Source: Gluconacetobacter tumulicola
Lineage (GTDB): Bacteria; Pseudomonadota; Alphaproteobacteria; Acetobacterales; Acetobacteraceae
Reading direction: 5' to 3'
DNA: 53,374 nucleotides
Assembly: GCF_014174215.1 (NCBI RefSeq)
Contig: NZ_JABEQL010000028.1
Location: 1-53,374 of the forward strand
Shown here: piece after piece, positions 1 through 7,981 of the stretch
Layout: every line of letters starts with the position of its first letter
How positions within the stretch are numbered: the stretch's first letter is position 1
Made by a program: the position numbers and the translations under genes
Notes under the pieces: model-generated
Databases searched by the model: none
Seen by the model: the letters and a program-made list of their open reading frames with translations, nothing else
What the model was told of the DNA's origin: nothing

Positions 1-290
1 CGACAGAGCTTTCGACATGACCGCCGGCCTCCCATCCGGCCATCATGTTGAATCACAAATACGCCCGCTTGGGTACCCCAAAAAATTCACTCAGGTCGAA
101 TTCCGCTCTAAATCGACCTTTGGAACCCGTCACGAATCGGGGCATTTTTGCGACGATTGTCAAACCTTTTGGGCGAGAGAAACGGGCGAAAAAGGGCCTA
201 AGCCGGATTCAGCAGATCTGGCCCATTGTTCGCCGGCCGGTTGACCTCCCGCCCGATAGGCCAGCAGCGCAAGACGCCCTCCGGTGTCGG
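1..290. other. No gene recognised (left edge, island-side DNA)
   Basis: No convincing protein is seen on either strand. The stretch has short A and T runs and a small palindrome around GGGTACCCC (near 70-83). It is poorer in G+C, by eye, than the DNA right of 20.8 kb. It sits beside a broken IS110 transposase and is probably debris of mobile DNA. A 16-base stretch near 158-173 (tgtcaaacctt, one differing base, then ggg) resembles one near 20649 in the integrase remnant. I cannot say whether that is meaningful. Confidence 0.4.
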
Positions 291-503
291 CTAGAGCCGG
301 GCGTCCAGGCCGGAAAGCGCGTCCTGCCCAGCAATGATCGCGGCTTGCTCGAACGGGTCGCCGCGCTCGGCCGCGTCCATCAGCGGTATGATCTGGTCGC
401 GGGCGTGCTGGAACGCTGTCTTGAGATCGGCCACCACTTTGGGGTGGGCTTCCTGGCTGTGCTTGTCAGCTGCGTATTGCGCGTCGTCGGTGCTCAAAAA
501 CAC
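291..503 (-). CDS. Hypothetical protein fragment (70 codons)
   Basis: An open frame of 70 codons, charged and largely alpha-helical in character. It reads out of the neighbouring IS110 transposase remnant in a different frame. No family is recognised and there is no clear ribosome binding site, since its first codon lies inside the transposase remnant. It may be the 3' end of an older gene truncated when the IS110 copy decayed. It could also be a chance frame, but its low-complexity-free composition makes a truncated real gene slightly more likely. Confidence 0.3.
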   Translation of the reverse strand: MFLSTDDAQYAADKHSQEAHPKVVADLKTAFQHARDQIIPLMDAAERGDPFEQAAIIAGQDALSGLDARL

Positions 504-504
504 G

Positions 505-702
505 CGCCAGACGTTCCTCCAGCAGCCGGTGATACGGGCCAGTCGGCTCGAACACCAACCGCGCGACGACCTTCATGTCGCCGATTCAGCGCAGGAGCGC
601 GGTCTGGCCTTTGCGGGTGTTGGCCACGCGCACGGTCTCTCCACCGGGGTAACGGGCCGCGTCGAGATGATCCTTGGAGACGTCGATCCCGTTCGTGATC
701 GA
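505..702 (-). pseudogene. IS110-family transposase, N-terminal remnant
   Basis: The minus strand reads the typical start of an IS110 (DEDD) transposase. It has GIDVSKDHLDAARYPGGET, then ANTRKGQTALLR, then IGDMKVVARLVFEPTGPYHRLLEERLAR. The first catalytic Asp is the D of GIDVSK, and the EPTGPYH block matches the family. The frame has an in-frame TGA between ALLR and IGD, where Trp is usual (LLRWIGD). It stops matching after about 65 residues, so at least 80% of the transposase is missing. There is no intact start codon. It is a decayed insertion sequence marking the left part of the window as a landing zone for mobile DNA. Confidence 0.75.
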
Positions 703-862
703 CGCGGGCTATGGTTCGGGCTTGGAAGCCGTGGCCGGATGCGTCATCTTTTCCATGCCGCAGCGTATCCGCCTCTTCCTCGATTTTATGGTGTCACGGT
801 TGCAGGCCTTTCTGCAGGACGCGACAGAAGGGTGCCAGACTGCTTCCGGCCTGGCTTCGTAG

Positions 863-1804
863 TCACGGTTCCACCCTGTCTCCCGCAGGCGACACGCCGA
901 AAACCTCGCGATAGGCACGGGAAAAGCTCGACCGGCTTTCGAAGCCGGTCGCGGCGGCGATTTCGGTCACCATCAGATCGGTCTCGCGTAGCATGGTGCG
1001 TGCCTTGGCCAGGCGGAGCGTACGGTGATGCGCTGCTATGCCCCAGCCGAAAGCATGGTGGAACATCCGCTCCAGATGCCGTTCGGAACAGCAGGCGATC
1101 GCGGCCAGTTCTCCGGCGCCCAGACGGCGATCGGTGGTCCGTTCCATCAATGCCACCACACGCGCCAGTCGCCGATGATGCGCCACCGAGCGTGCGGGAA
1201 GCGGGACTTTCTGCGCTGCACCGGGGCTGCGGATCGTCGTATGGATGAATTGTTCCGATACCCGTCGCGCGAAGCCGGCGCCACGCAGGCCGGCAATGCG
1301 CGCCAGCATCAGGTCGATCGAGGCCGTGCCGCCCGCGCCGGTGAAAATGGCGCCGTGATCCTCGAACAATTCCTCCGATGCGGTCCAGTCGGGAAAGGCC
1401 TCGACAAAGGCGGGGCGGGCTTCCCAATGCATCGTCATCGGCACATCGCGGCCCAGTCCCGCCCGTGCCAGCAGAAAAGCCCCCGTATCAATTCCCCCCA
1501 TCTGCGCGCCGCGCCGCGCCAGGGCGCGCAGCGTCCGGTCGTGCGTGCACGCCAGTCCCGCCAGCGGGGAGAAACCGGCGCAGATCACAAGCCAGTCCAG
1601 CGGCGGCGCGTCGGCCAGCCTTCCGGCCGTTTCCAACCGCATCGCATTGGACGCCTCGACCGGTCCGCCATCCAGCGAGAACACGTCCCAGCGATACAAC
1701 GCCTGCCCTGCAAGACGGTTGGCCACACGCAGCGGCTCCGCCGCGCAGAGGAAACCTAGGGCTGAAAAGCGGGGTACGAGCAGGAAGCCGATGCGGCATG
1801 TCAT
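863..1804 (-). CDS. GlxA/CdhR-type AraC-family transcriptional regulator
   Basis: A 313-residue protein. The N-terminal half (about 1-190) is a DJ-1/PfpI glutamine-amidotransferase-like domain starting [18 protein letters not shown]. The C-terminal 100 residues are an AraC helix-turn-helix pair ending [19 protein letters not shown]. This is the architecture of CdhR and GbdR, which sense carnitine or betaine in Pseudomonas. It is transcribed away from the carnitine dehydrogenase operon starting at 1936, with 131 bp between, so it very likely activates that operon in response to carnitine. The start at 1804 is chosen because the amidotransferase-like fold begins there; upstream codons in the frame do not look like protein. 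The regulatory role is inference from position and family. Confidence 0.85.
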   Translation of the reverse strand: MTCRIGFLLVPRFSALGFLCAAEPLRVANRLAGQALYRWDVFSLDGGPVEASNAMRLETAGRLADAPPLDWLVICAGFSPLAGLACTHDRTLRALARRGAQMGGIDTGAFLLARAGLGRDVPMTMHWEARPAFVEAFPDWTASEELFEDHGAIFTGAGGTASIDLMLARIAGLRGAGFARRVSEQFIHTTIRSPGAAQKVPLPARSVAHHRRLARVVALMERTTDRRLGAGELAAIACCSERHLERMFHHAFGWGIAAHHRTLRLAKARTMLRETDLMVTEIAAATGFESRSSFSRAYREVFGVSPAGDRVEP

Positions 1805-1935
1805 GGGGCCGACGATATCGTGGCGGAAAATGCAACGCAAAGGGCAGAAATGGTCACGCACGCTCCCTGCGCCCCGCGCGACACTCGGTGCGAGGCAGTA
1901 ACGAGACCTGTCGGCCGACACGAGGGCGAATCCGC

Positions 1936-2826
1936 ATGAAAACCAGTCTGTTCATTACCTGCGCGGTCACGGGAGCCGGCGATACGGCGGCCAACCATCC
2001 CGATCTTCCCATCACGCCCCGGCAGATCGCCGAGGCGGCGATCGACGCGGCCAAGGCCGGCGCTGCTGTGGCGCATATTCATGTGCGCGATCCCGAAACG
2101 GGCAAGGCGGCACGCGACGTCGCGCTTTATCGCGAGGTCGTGGAGCGCATCCGCGATGCGGATACCGACGTGATCATCAACCTGACGGCCGGAATGGGCG
2201 GGGATCTGGTGCTGGGCAGTGGCGAAACCCCGTTGCCGCCCAACGCCGCGCAGACGGACATGATCGGCCCGACCGAACGCCTGGCCCATGTGGCAGAATT
2301 GCTGCCCGAGATCTGCACGCTGGATTGCGGGACGATGAATTTCTCGCTGGGCGACTATATCATGGTCAACACGCCGTCGATCCTGCGTGAGATGGCGCGG
2401 CAGGTGCAGGCGCTGGGCGTGCGGCCGGAACTGGAAGTGTTCGATACCGGCCATCTGGTATTCGCGAAACAGATGCTCAAGGAAGGGCTGCTGGACGCGC
2501 CGCTGATGATCCAGCTTTGCATGGGCGTGCCCTATGGGGCGCCCAATGATGTCCTGACACTGCAGGCGATGATCAATGCGTTGCCGGATTGCATCTACAG
2601 CATGTTCTCGCTCGGCCGCTTCCAGTTGCCCTATGTCGGGCTGGCGCCGATGGTCGGCGCGAACATCCGGGTGGGCCTGGAGGACAATCTCTATCTCTCG
2701 CGTGGCAAGCTGGCCAGCAATGCCCAACTGGTCGAACGGGCGGCGACAATCCTGACTGCGATGAATGTCGAAATCATGGGACCGCAGGCGGTGCGTGACA
2801 TGCTGAAACTGACGAAGCGGGGCTGA
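1936..2826 (+). CDS. Beta-keto acid cleavage enzyme (BKACE, DUF849), probable 3-dehydrocarnitine:acetyl-CoA trimethylamine transferase
   Basis: A 296-residue TIM-barrel protein of the BKACE (DUF849/Kce) family. The zinc-binding [11 protein letters not shown] motif (His47, His49) is visible, as is the family's [12 protein letters not shown] block. The immediate 3' neighbour is an L-carnitine dehydrogenase (4-bp gap), so the likely reaction is 3-dehydrocarnitine plus acetyl-CoA to betainyl-CoA plus acetoacetate, in the cytoplasm. The family covers many beta-keto acids, and the substrate here rests on the neighbour. The start at 1936 gives the canonical N-terminus ([17 protein letters not shown]) and follows a weak GAGGG site. 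It heads a three-gene operon divergent from the CdhR-like regulator. Confidence 0.88.
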   Translation: MKTSLFITCAVTGAGDTAANHPDLPITPRQIAEAAIDAAKAGAAVAHIHVRDPETGKAARDVALYREVVERIRDADTDVIINLTAGMGGDLVLGSGETPLPPNAAQTDMIGPTERLAHVAELLPEICTLDCGTMNFSLGDYIMVNTPSILREMARQVQALGVRPELEVFDTGHLVFAKQMLKEGLLDAPLMIQLCMGVPYGAPNDVLTLQAMINALPDCIYSMFSLGRFQLPYVGLAPMVGANIRVGLEDNLYLSRGKLASNAQLVERAATILTAMNVEIMGPQAVRDMLKLTKRG

Positions 2827-2830
2827 GACG

Positions 2831-4330
2831 ATGACCGGAGAGGCTTTTACCCCGAAACGCTGCGGGCTGGTCGGCGGCGGCGTGATCGGTGCCGGCTGGG
2901 CCGCGCGCTTCGTGCTGAACGGTCATGACGCCGTGCTGTACGATCCCAGCTCGGATTCCCGCGCCCGTGCCGAGGCCATCCTGACCATGGCGCGCGCGGC
3001 CTGGGCCCGGCTGATGCCCGGTGCCCTGCCGCCGGAAGGGCGGCTGCTGATCGCCGCGACGCTGGATGAGGCGTTGGACGACGCAGCATTCGTGCAGGAA
3101 AGCCTGCCGGAAATCGAGACGCTGAAATGCGATGTGCTGGGCCGTATCGACGCGCTGCTCCCGGCCTCCGTGCCGATCGCGTCCTCGACCTCTGGCCTGC
3201 TGCCCACGCGGCTTCAGGCCGGGCTGCGCCATCCCGAACGCTTCGTGGTGGGCCATCCGTTCAATCCCGTCTATCTATTGCCGCTGGTGGAAATCTGCGG
3301 CGGCGCGCAGACATCGGATGAAACGAAGGAAACGGTCGCGGCATTCTATCGTGCTATCGGCATGCAGGTTCTGCATGTGCGCAAGGAAGTGGACGGCTTC
3401 ATCGCCGACCGCCTGCTGGAGGCCCTGTGGCGCGAAGGATTGTGGCTGATCGAGGAAGGCGTCGCGACGACGGCGGAACTGGACGACGCGATCCGCTACG
3501 GTGCCGGTCTGCGCTGGTCCTTCATGGGCACGTTCCTGACCTATCGCTTGGCCGGCGGCGATGCGGGGATGCGGCATTTCCTGGCCCAGTTCGGCCCGGC
3601 GCTGAAACTGCCCTGGACCAAGCTGGTCGCCCCGGAACTGACCGACGCGCTGATCGACCGCGTCGCCAGCCAGTCGGACGAACAGGCCGGCGGCGTAACG
3701 GTGCGTGCGCTGGAGGGGCTGCGCGATGAGGCGCTGGTCAAGATCATCCGCGCGCTGGCCACGGTCGGCCCAGAGGGCTACGCGGCCGGCGCGACGCTGA
3801 ACGCCTTCATCGCCCGCAACGCCGGCAAGGCGACGGACGAAGGGACGGTGGCGGCGGACGGTACCCTAACAAGCTGGCATGGCACGGTATCGCCGGACTG
3901 GATCGATTATAACGGCCATATGACCGAGCATCGCTATCTTCAGGTTTTCGGCGAGGCGACGGATAATGTCCTGGCGGTCATCGGTGCCGGGCGGGATTAT
4001 GTGGCGGCCGGGCATAGTTTCTACACGGTCGAAACCCATCTGCGGCATCTGGGCCAGGCGCATGACGGCATGGCGATCACGGTCCGGACGCACATTCTGG
4101 ATGCCGATGCCAAGCGCCTGCATCTGTTCCATACGCTGACGAAGGCCGGCGACGACGCGCCACTGGCCACGGCGGAACATATGCTGGTCCATGTCGATGC
4201 GGTGCAGGGACGCAGCGCGCTGATCCCCGAAAGCGTCGCCACGGCCATCGCCGCGCTGCGCGCGGCGCAAAGCGCGCTGCCGATCCCCGAGGCGGCGGGG
4301 CGCGCCGTTGTCATGCCGCGCCGGCCATGA
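2831..4330 (+). CDS. lcdH: L-carnitine dehydrogenase fused to a hot-dog thioesterase
   Basis: A 499-residue bifunctional enzyme. Residues about 8-185 are a 3-hydroxyacyl-CoA-dehydrogenase-type NAD domain with GGGVIGAGWA, and the catalytic GHPFNPVYLLPLVE motif follows. Residues about 190-290 form the helical C-domain. After a linker, residues about 348-480 are a hot-dog thioesterase beginning WHGTVSPDWIDYNGHMTEH. The fusion matches known L-carnitine dehydrogenase/betainyl-CoA thioesterase proteins. The first half oxidises L-carnitine to 3-dehydrocarnitine. The second would hydrolyse the betainyl-CoA made by the upstream BKACE to glycine betaine, so three steps sit in two adjacent genes. It starts 4 bp after BKACE and its stop overlaps the next gene. 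The usual stand-alone dehydrogenase is about 320 residues. Confidence 0.9.
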   Translation: MTGEAFTPKRCGLVGGGVIGAGWAARFVLNGHDAVLYDPSSDSRARAEAILTMARAAWARLMPGALPPEGRLLIAATLDEALDDAAFVQESLPEIETLKCDVLGRIDALLPASVPIASSTSGLLPTRLQAGLRHPERFVVGHPFNPVYLLPLVEICGGAQTSDETKETVAAFYRAIGMQVLHVRKEVDGFIADRLLEALWREGLWLIEEGVATTAELDDAIRYGAGLRWSFMGTFLTYRLAGGDAGMRHFLAQFGPALKLPWTKLVAPELTDALIDRVASQSDEQAGGVTVRALEGLRDEALVKIIRALATVGPEGYAAGATLNAFIARNAGKATDEGTVAADGTLTSWHGTVSPDWIDYNGHMTEHRYLQVFGEATDNVLAVIGAGRDYVAAGHSFYTVETHLRHLGQAHDGMAITVRTHILDADAKRLHLFHTLTKAGDDAPLATAEHMLVHVDAVQGRSALIPESVATAIAALRAAQSALPIPEAAGRAVVMPRRP

Positions 4331-5271
4331 TGCCGGTGCGGCTGCTCCGCATCCTGCGTCTGGCGCTCGTCTGGCTGGCCGCCCCCATGGTGGCCGGCGC
4401 GACGGTCGCCACGGGGGCCGGTGCCGAAACGCTGGCCCAGTTCGACAATGCCCGGCGGATCGTCTCCCTGCCGGATGGGATCGATCTGGCCGTGATCGAG
4501 ATGGGGCCACGCACGGGGCGTCCGGTGATCCTGGTGCATGGTTATACCGACAGCGCGCGGGACTGGTTCCCGGCGCTCGGCGCCTTCTCGCCGCGTGACC
4601 GGCTGATCCTCGTGGATCTGCGGGGACATGGGCATTCATCCAAACCGGCCTGTTGTTACGCGCTGGTCGATTTCGCCTGGGATCTCCGCCTGCTGATGGA
4701 TCGCCTGGGCCTGCAGAACGCCGATCTGGTGGGCCATTCGCTGGGCAGCATGATCGTGCAGGTCTTTGCCGAGAACTGGCCCGAACGCGCGAAACATGTC
4801 GTGCTGATTTCCTCCACCGGCGGCCCGTCCCCCACGCCGACCTCGCAGGACCTGGCCGACCGCAAGGACGGTTTTGATTTCCGTACCCCAATCAGCCGGC
4901 TACACGATCCGATCGATCCGGATTCCGCCTTCATGCGTGCCTGGTGGTCGTCTCCGACACCGGTCGATCCCGCATTCCTGGAGCGTCAGCGCGTGGATTC
5001 CGCGTATATTCCCGCCGCCGTCTGGCTGGCCGTGCTCGACCAGGGGCTGACCGGTTTCGATCCACATCCCGGCCTCGCACGACTCAAGGCGCCCTGTCTG
5101 CTGATCTGGGGCGAAAAGGACCCGATCATGCTGCCCGAAGTCCGCCGCACCCTGATCGCTGCCCTGCCCGGCGCCCAGGTCACGGTCTATCCTGGCCTGG
5201 GCCATAACCCGTTCTGGGAACAGCCGCGCGCCGTGATCGACCGGATCGATCGCTTTCTGGATACGCCCTGA
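4327..5271 (+). CDS. Secreted or periplasmic alpha/beta hydrolase
   Basis: 314 residues. The N-terminus (about 1-33) has an Arg-flanked hydrophobic stretch ending ATGAGAE, consistent with a signal peptide. The mature part is an alpha/beta hydrolase fold with LVHGYTDSARDW (oxyanion region), DLRGHGHS, the nucleophile elbow VGHSLGS, and GLGHNPFWEQP for the catalytic His. It overlaps the carnitine dehydrogenase stop by 4 bp (ATGA), so it is translated with the carnitine operon. Given its company, a plausible job is releasing carnitine or choline from an ester such as an acylcarnitine outside the cytoplasm. That substrate is inference, and the fold alone does not show it. Confidence 0.8.
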   Translation: MMPVRLLRILRLALVWLAAPMVAGATVATGAGAETLAQFDNARRIVSLPDGIDLAVIEMGPRTGRPVILVHGYTDSARDWFPALGAFSPRDRLILVDLRGHGHSSKPACCYALVDFAWDLRLLMDRLGLQNADLVGHSLGSMIVQVFAENWPERAKHVVLISSTGGPSPTPTSQDLADRKDGFDFRTPISRLHDPIDPDSAFMRAWWSSPTPVDPAFLERQRVDSAYIPAAVWLAVLDQGLTGFDPHPGLARLKAPCLLIWGEKDPIMLPEVRRTLIAALPGAQVTVYPGLGHNPFWEQPRAVIDRIDRFLDTP

Positions 5272-5286
5272 AGACGAAGGGGGTGA

Positions 5287-5306
5287 AAAGGGGCGATCGC
5301 CCCTTT
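5287..5306. terminator. Bidirectional terminator between convergent genes
   Basis: A perfect 20-bp palindrome (aaaggggcgatcgccccttt) lies 16 bp after the hydrolase stop and 22 bp before the stop of the convergent choX-like gene. The GC stem flanked by A and T tracts suits a bidirectional rho-independent terminator. Confidence 0.7.
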
Positions 5307-5327
5307 CCCAGCGGTGGGAGACCGGCC

Positions 5328-6293
5328 TCATGCGCCCCGTTGCAACATTGCCTCCACCGCCGCCCGACCGGATCGCCCGTCGATCGTCACGACATCATCC
5401 AGCCATCCCGCCCATGCAGCGGGATGATCGTGCAGCCACTGCCAGGCAACGGTGGACGGCTTGATCCGATCCCGCTGGATCGCCTGCATCATCGTGTTTT
5501 CGTCCTGGACGGTGAAGTGAATGCGCGCCAGCAGGCGGGTGGCATTCGGGCAGGTAGCATCGTAGCCAGCCCGGATCACGGTATGGACTGACGCCCCGCC
5601 ATCCGGCCCGAATACGGCTTCGCCCCCGGTCAGATAGCGGATCGGGAAACGCATGTTCATTGGATGCGGCTCCCATCCCAGGAACACGATCGGCCGATGG
5701 CTCTGCACGTCGCGGTCCAGTTGCGACAGCATGCCCTGTTCGCTGCTTTCCACCAGACGGAAACGCCCCAGGTCGAACTGGTTGTCGCGGATCATGGCGA
5801 GGACCAGCGCATTGCCGTCATTGCCGGCTTCCAGCCCGAAGATCATGTAGCCCAGCCACCGGCCCCAGGAGGCGATATCCTTGTAATCGTGCAAGCCGGC
5901 ATTCCAGACGTAATCAGGTACCGCCAGCGTGTAATGCGCGCCGGACAGATTGGTCGCGATGCGCTGGACACTGCCGTCGGCCAGGAAGGGCGCGATCGCC
6001 AGATGACCGGACGGCTCCCAATTGCTGAGGAATGCATCGACCCGATGGTCGCGCATGGCGACATAGGTCATCGTCAGCGTCAGCATCGGCTCCTGCGGCC
6101 TGTATCCCAGCGCGTCGAACAGTCGCACGGCAACGGCGGTGACGGCCTCGGCATCCGTCCAGCCGACATCGGAAAAGCGGATCGGCGCGCAGGACGGCGC
6201 GTCCATGGCCGGCGGCGCGGCGGCGCGGGCGCCTGCCCCCGGCGCTGCGCAGAGGAGCGCCAGACCGGCGAAGAGCGCGCGCACCGGCCGCAT
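5328..6293 (-). CDS. ChoX-like choline/betaine ABC transporter substrate-binding protein
   Basis: A 321-residue periplasmic protein of the OpuAC/ProX type, close in pattern to ChoX. A signal peptide (about 1-25, ending AGARAAA) is followed by FSDVGWTDAEAVTAVA, then WEPSGHLAI, TNLSGAHYTLAVPDY, GLEAGNDGNALVL, VESSEQGML and FLGWEPHPMN. The aromatic residues in DVGW, in the WEP stretch and in FLGWEPHPM correspond to the Trp/Tyr box that cages a quaternary ammonium head group. No permease or ATPase partner is in the window, so it must use a transporter encoded elsewhere or act as a scavenging protein. Its ATG overlaps the stop of the choline sulfatase (TGATG), so the two are translationally coupled. 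Confidence 0.85.
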   Translation of the reverse strand: MRPVRALFAGLALLCAAPGAGARAAAPPAMDAPSCAPIRFSDVGWTDAEAVTAVAVRLFDALGYRPQEPMLTLTMTYVAMRDHRVDAFLSNWEPSGHLAIAPFLADGSVQRIATNLSGAHYTLAVPDYVWNAGLHDYKDIASWGRWLGYMIFGLEAGNDGNALVLAMIRDNQFDLGRFRLVESSEQGMLSQLDRDVQSHRPIVFLGWEPHPMNMRFPIRYLTGGEAVFGPDGGASVHTVIRAGYDATCPNATRLLARIHFTVQDENTMMQAIQRDRIKPSTVAWQWLHDHPAAWAGWLDDVVTIDGRSGRAAVEAMLQRGA

Positions 6294-7798
6294 CAGATCT
6301 GCCCCGGTGCCGGAAACCGCGCGCGGCGTTCGAGAATTTCCAGATCGATGTGACTGCGGATATAGAGCGTGCGCGCATCGCGCGTCGGCTGATGATCCCA
6401 GGCGGACGGTGCGCCCTGGCGCATGGCCGCGGCAACCAGCAGGCGACGCTGTTGCGAGGCCAGCACCTCGCGATGCAGTTCCGCCAGATCCCATCGGGTA
6501 TCGATTTCGGCCAGGAAGGCACGGCACGTCGCATGACAGGCCGGTTCCGTCGCCAGATTGCGGAGTTCCTGCGGATCGGCCCGCAGATCGTACAACTGGT
6601 CCGGATCGGCCGCACTGTGCACGAATTTCCAGCGTCCGCGCCGGATCATCACCATCGGTGCGATCGCGCCTTCGGCGGTATATTCTCCCAGTGCCAGCCC
6701 GTCATCGTCGTCGCCCAGGCAGTAGGGTAGCAGCGAGCGCCCGTCGCCGGGCAGGAGATCGTCCTGACCGGCCAGATCGCACAATGTGGGCAGCAGGTCG
6801 AGCAGCGATACGCATGCGCCTACCCGATGGGGCGCGAAACGGCCCGGCGCACTGATGATCATCGGGATACGGCTGGCATCGTCGAAGAAGTTCATCTTGT
6901 ACCACTGCCCGCGCTCGCCCAGCATCTCGCCGTGATCGGCGATCACGATCACGATCGTGTCGCGATCCAGCCCCGTTTCGTGCAACGTGCCCAGAATCTG
7001 GCCGAACGCATCGTCGACGAACGAGCAGGCCCCGTAATAGGCATGGCGGGCGGCGCGGACCTGCGCTTCGGTCACCGGCTGCAGGTCCATGCCGTTCACG
7101 TGGCGCAGACGGGCGGTATGCGGATCGTCCGCCTGCGCCGGAATCGCCGGCATGTCGATCTCTTCATCCGTATAGCGGCTCCACCATGGATCGGAGATGG
7201 TGAACGGATCGTGCGGGTGGGTCAGTGAAACCACCATCGCGAAGGGGCGGCGATCCGGATCGCGGGCCAGATCATAGAGTTTCTGCCGCGCGCTGAACGT
7301 CACTTCCTCATCGAAGTCGATCTGGTTGGTCCGCACGCAACGCCCGGCCTCGGTCACCGAATTCATGGTGTGGTACCATTCCTGCCGCTCGTCGAACCGC
7401 GTCCAGTCGGGGGTCCAGTTGAAATCGGCGGGGTAGATGTCGGTCGTCAGCCGTGTTTCGAACCCGTGCAACTGGTCCGGGCCGCAGAAATGCATCTTGC
7501 CGGTCAGGATCGTCTCATAACCGGCCAGACGCAGATGGTGGGCGAAAGTCGGTGTCTGGGAAGGGAATTCGGCGGCGTTGTCATAGGCCCCGATATGCGA
7601 GGCCAGCCGGCCGCTCATGAACACCGCGCGAGACGGCGCGCAGATCGGCACGTTGCAATAGGCATTCTCGAACACCACGCCGCGCTCGGCCAATGCGTCC
7701 AGATGCGGCGTCTTCGCCACCCGGCCGCCATAGGTGGGCAGGGCGGATGCCTTCAACTGGTCGGCCATCAGGATCAGGATATCGGGACGATCGCGCAT
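6293..7798 (-). CDS. betC: Choline sulfatase
   Basis: A 501-residue type I sulfatase. The formylglycine signature CAPSR lies at residues 53-57 (Cys53 would be the modified catalytic residue). The N-terminal metal site lies in ILILMADQLKASALPTYGG, and GKMHFCGPDQLHGF and HGEMLGERGQWYKM match BetC. The C-terminal tail (DLEILERRARFPAPG) is typical of choline sulfatases. It converts choline-O-sulfate to choline and sulfate. No signal peptide is visible, so it is cytoplasmic, as in Sinorhizobium. The start at 7798 gives the usual BetC N-terminus (MRDRPDILIL). The downstream ChoX-like gene is coupled by a one-base overlap. No betA or betB is in the window. Confidence 0.92.
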   Translation of the reverse strand: MRDRPDILILMADQLKASALPTYGGRVAKTPHLDALAERGVVFENAYCNVPICAPSRAVFMSGRLASHIGAYDNAAEFPSQTPTFAHHLRLAGYETILTGKMHFCGPDQLHGFETRLTTDIYPADFNWTPDWTRFDERQEWYHTMNSVTEAGRCVRTNQIDFDEEVTFSARQKLYDLARDPDRRPFAMVVSLTHPHDPFTISDPWWSRYTDEEIDMPAIPAQADDPHTARLRHVNGMDLQPVTEAQVRAARHAYYGACSFVDDAFGQILGTLHETGLDRDTIVIVIADHGEMLGERGQWYKMNFFDDASRIPMIISAPGRFAPHRVGACVSLLDLLPTLCDLAGQDDLLPGDGRSLLPYCLGDDDDGLALGEYTAEGAIAPMVMIRRGRWKFVHSAADPDQLYDLRADPQELRNLATEPACHATCRAFLAEIDTRWDLAELHREVLASQQRRLLVAAAMRQGAPSAWDHQPTRDARTLYIRSHIDLEILERRARFPAPGQI

Positions 7799-7901
7799 GT
7801 TCTGACGGGTCCATGAGGTTGGAAATTGCCGCAAGGGTTTCGCCCTGTCCGTCGCCAAAGGACGGTCGCCCTCTGGACATCGTGAACAACGCGAAAGGGG
7901 A

Positions 7902-7925
7902 GGAAAGGGGCTGTTGCCTCTTTCC
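7902..7925. terminator. Hairpin between CocE-type hydrolase and betC
   Basis: An imperfect hairpin (ggaaagg, loop, cctctttcc) sits in the 183-bp gap between the CocE-type gene (ends 7982) and betC (starts 7798). It could end transcripts of the upstream hydrolase so that betC uses its own promoter. It lacks a long T-run, so the call is tentative. Confidence 0.35.
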
Positions 7926-7981
7926 GGAGCGCGAGGGAGAAACCCGCCACTGCCCATGCAGTGTTCGAAGGTGCATGCGCA

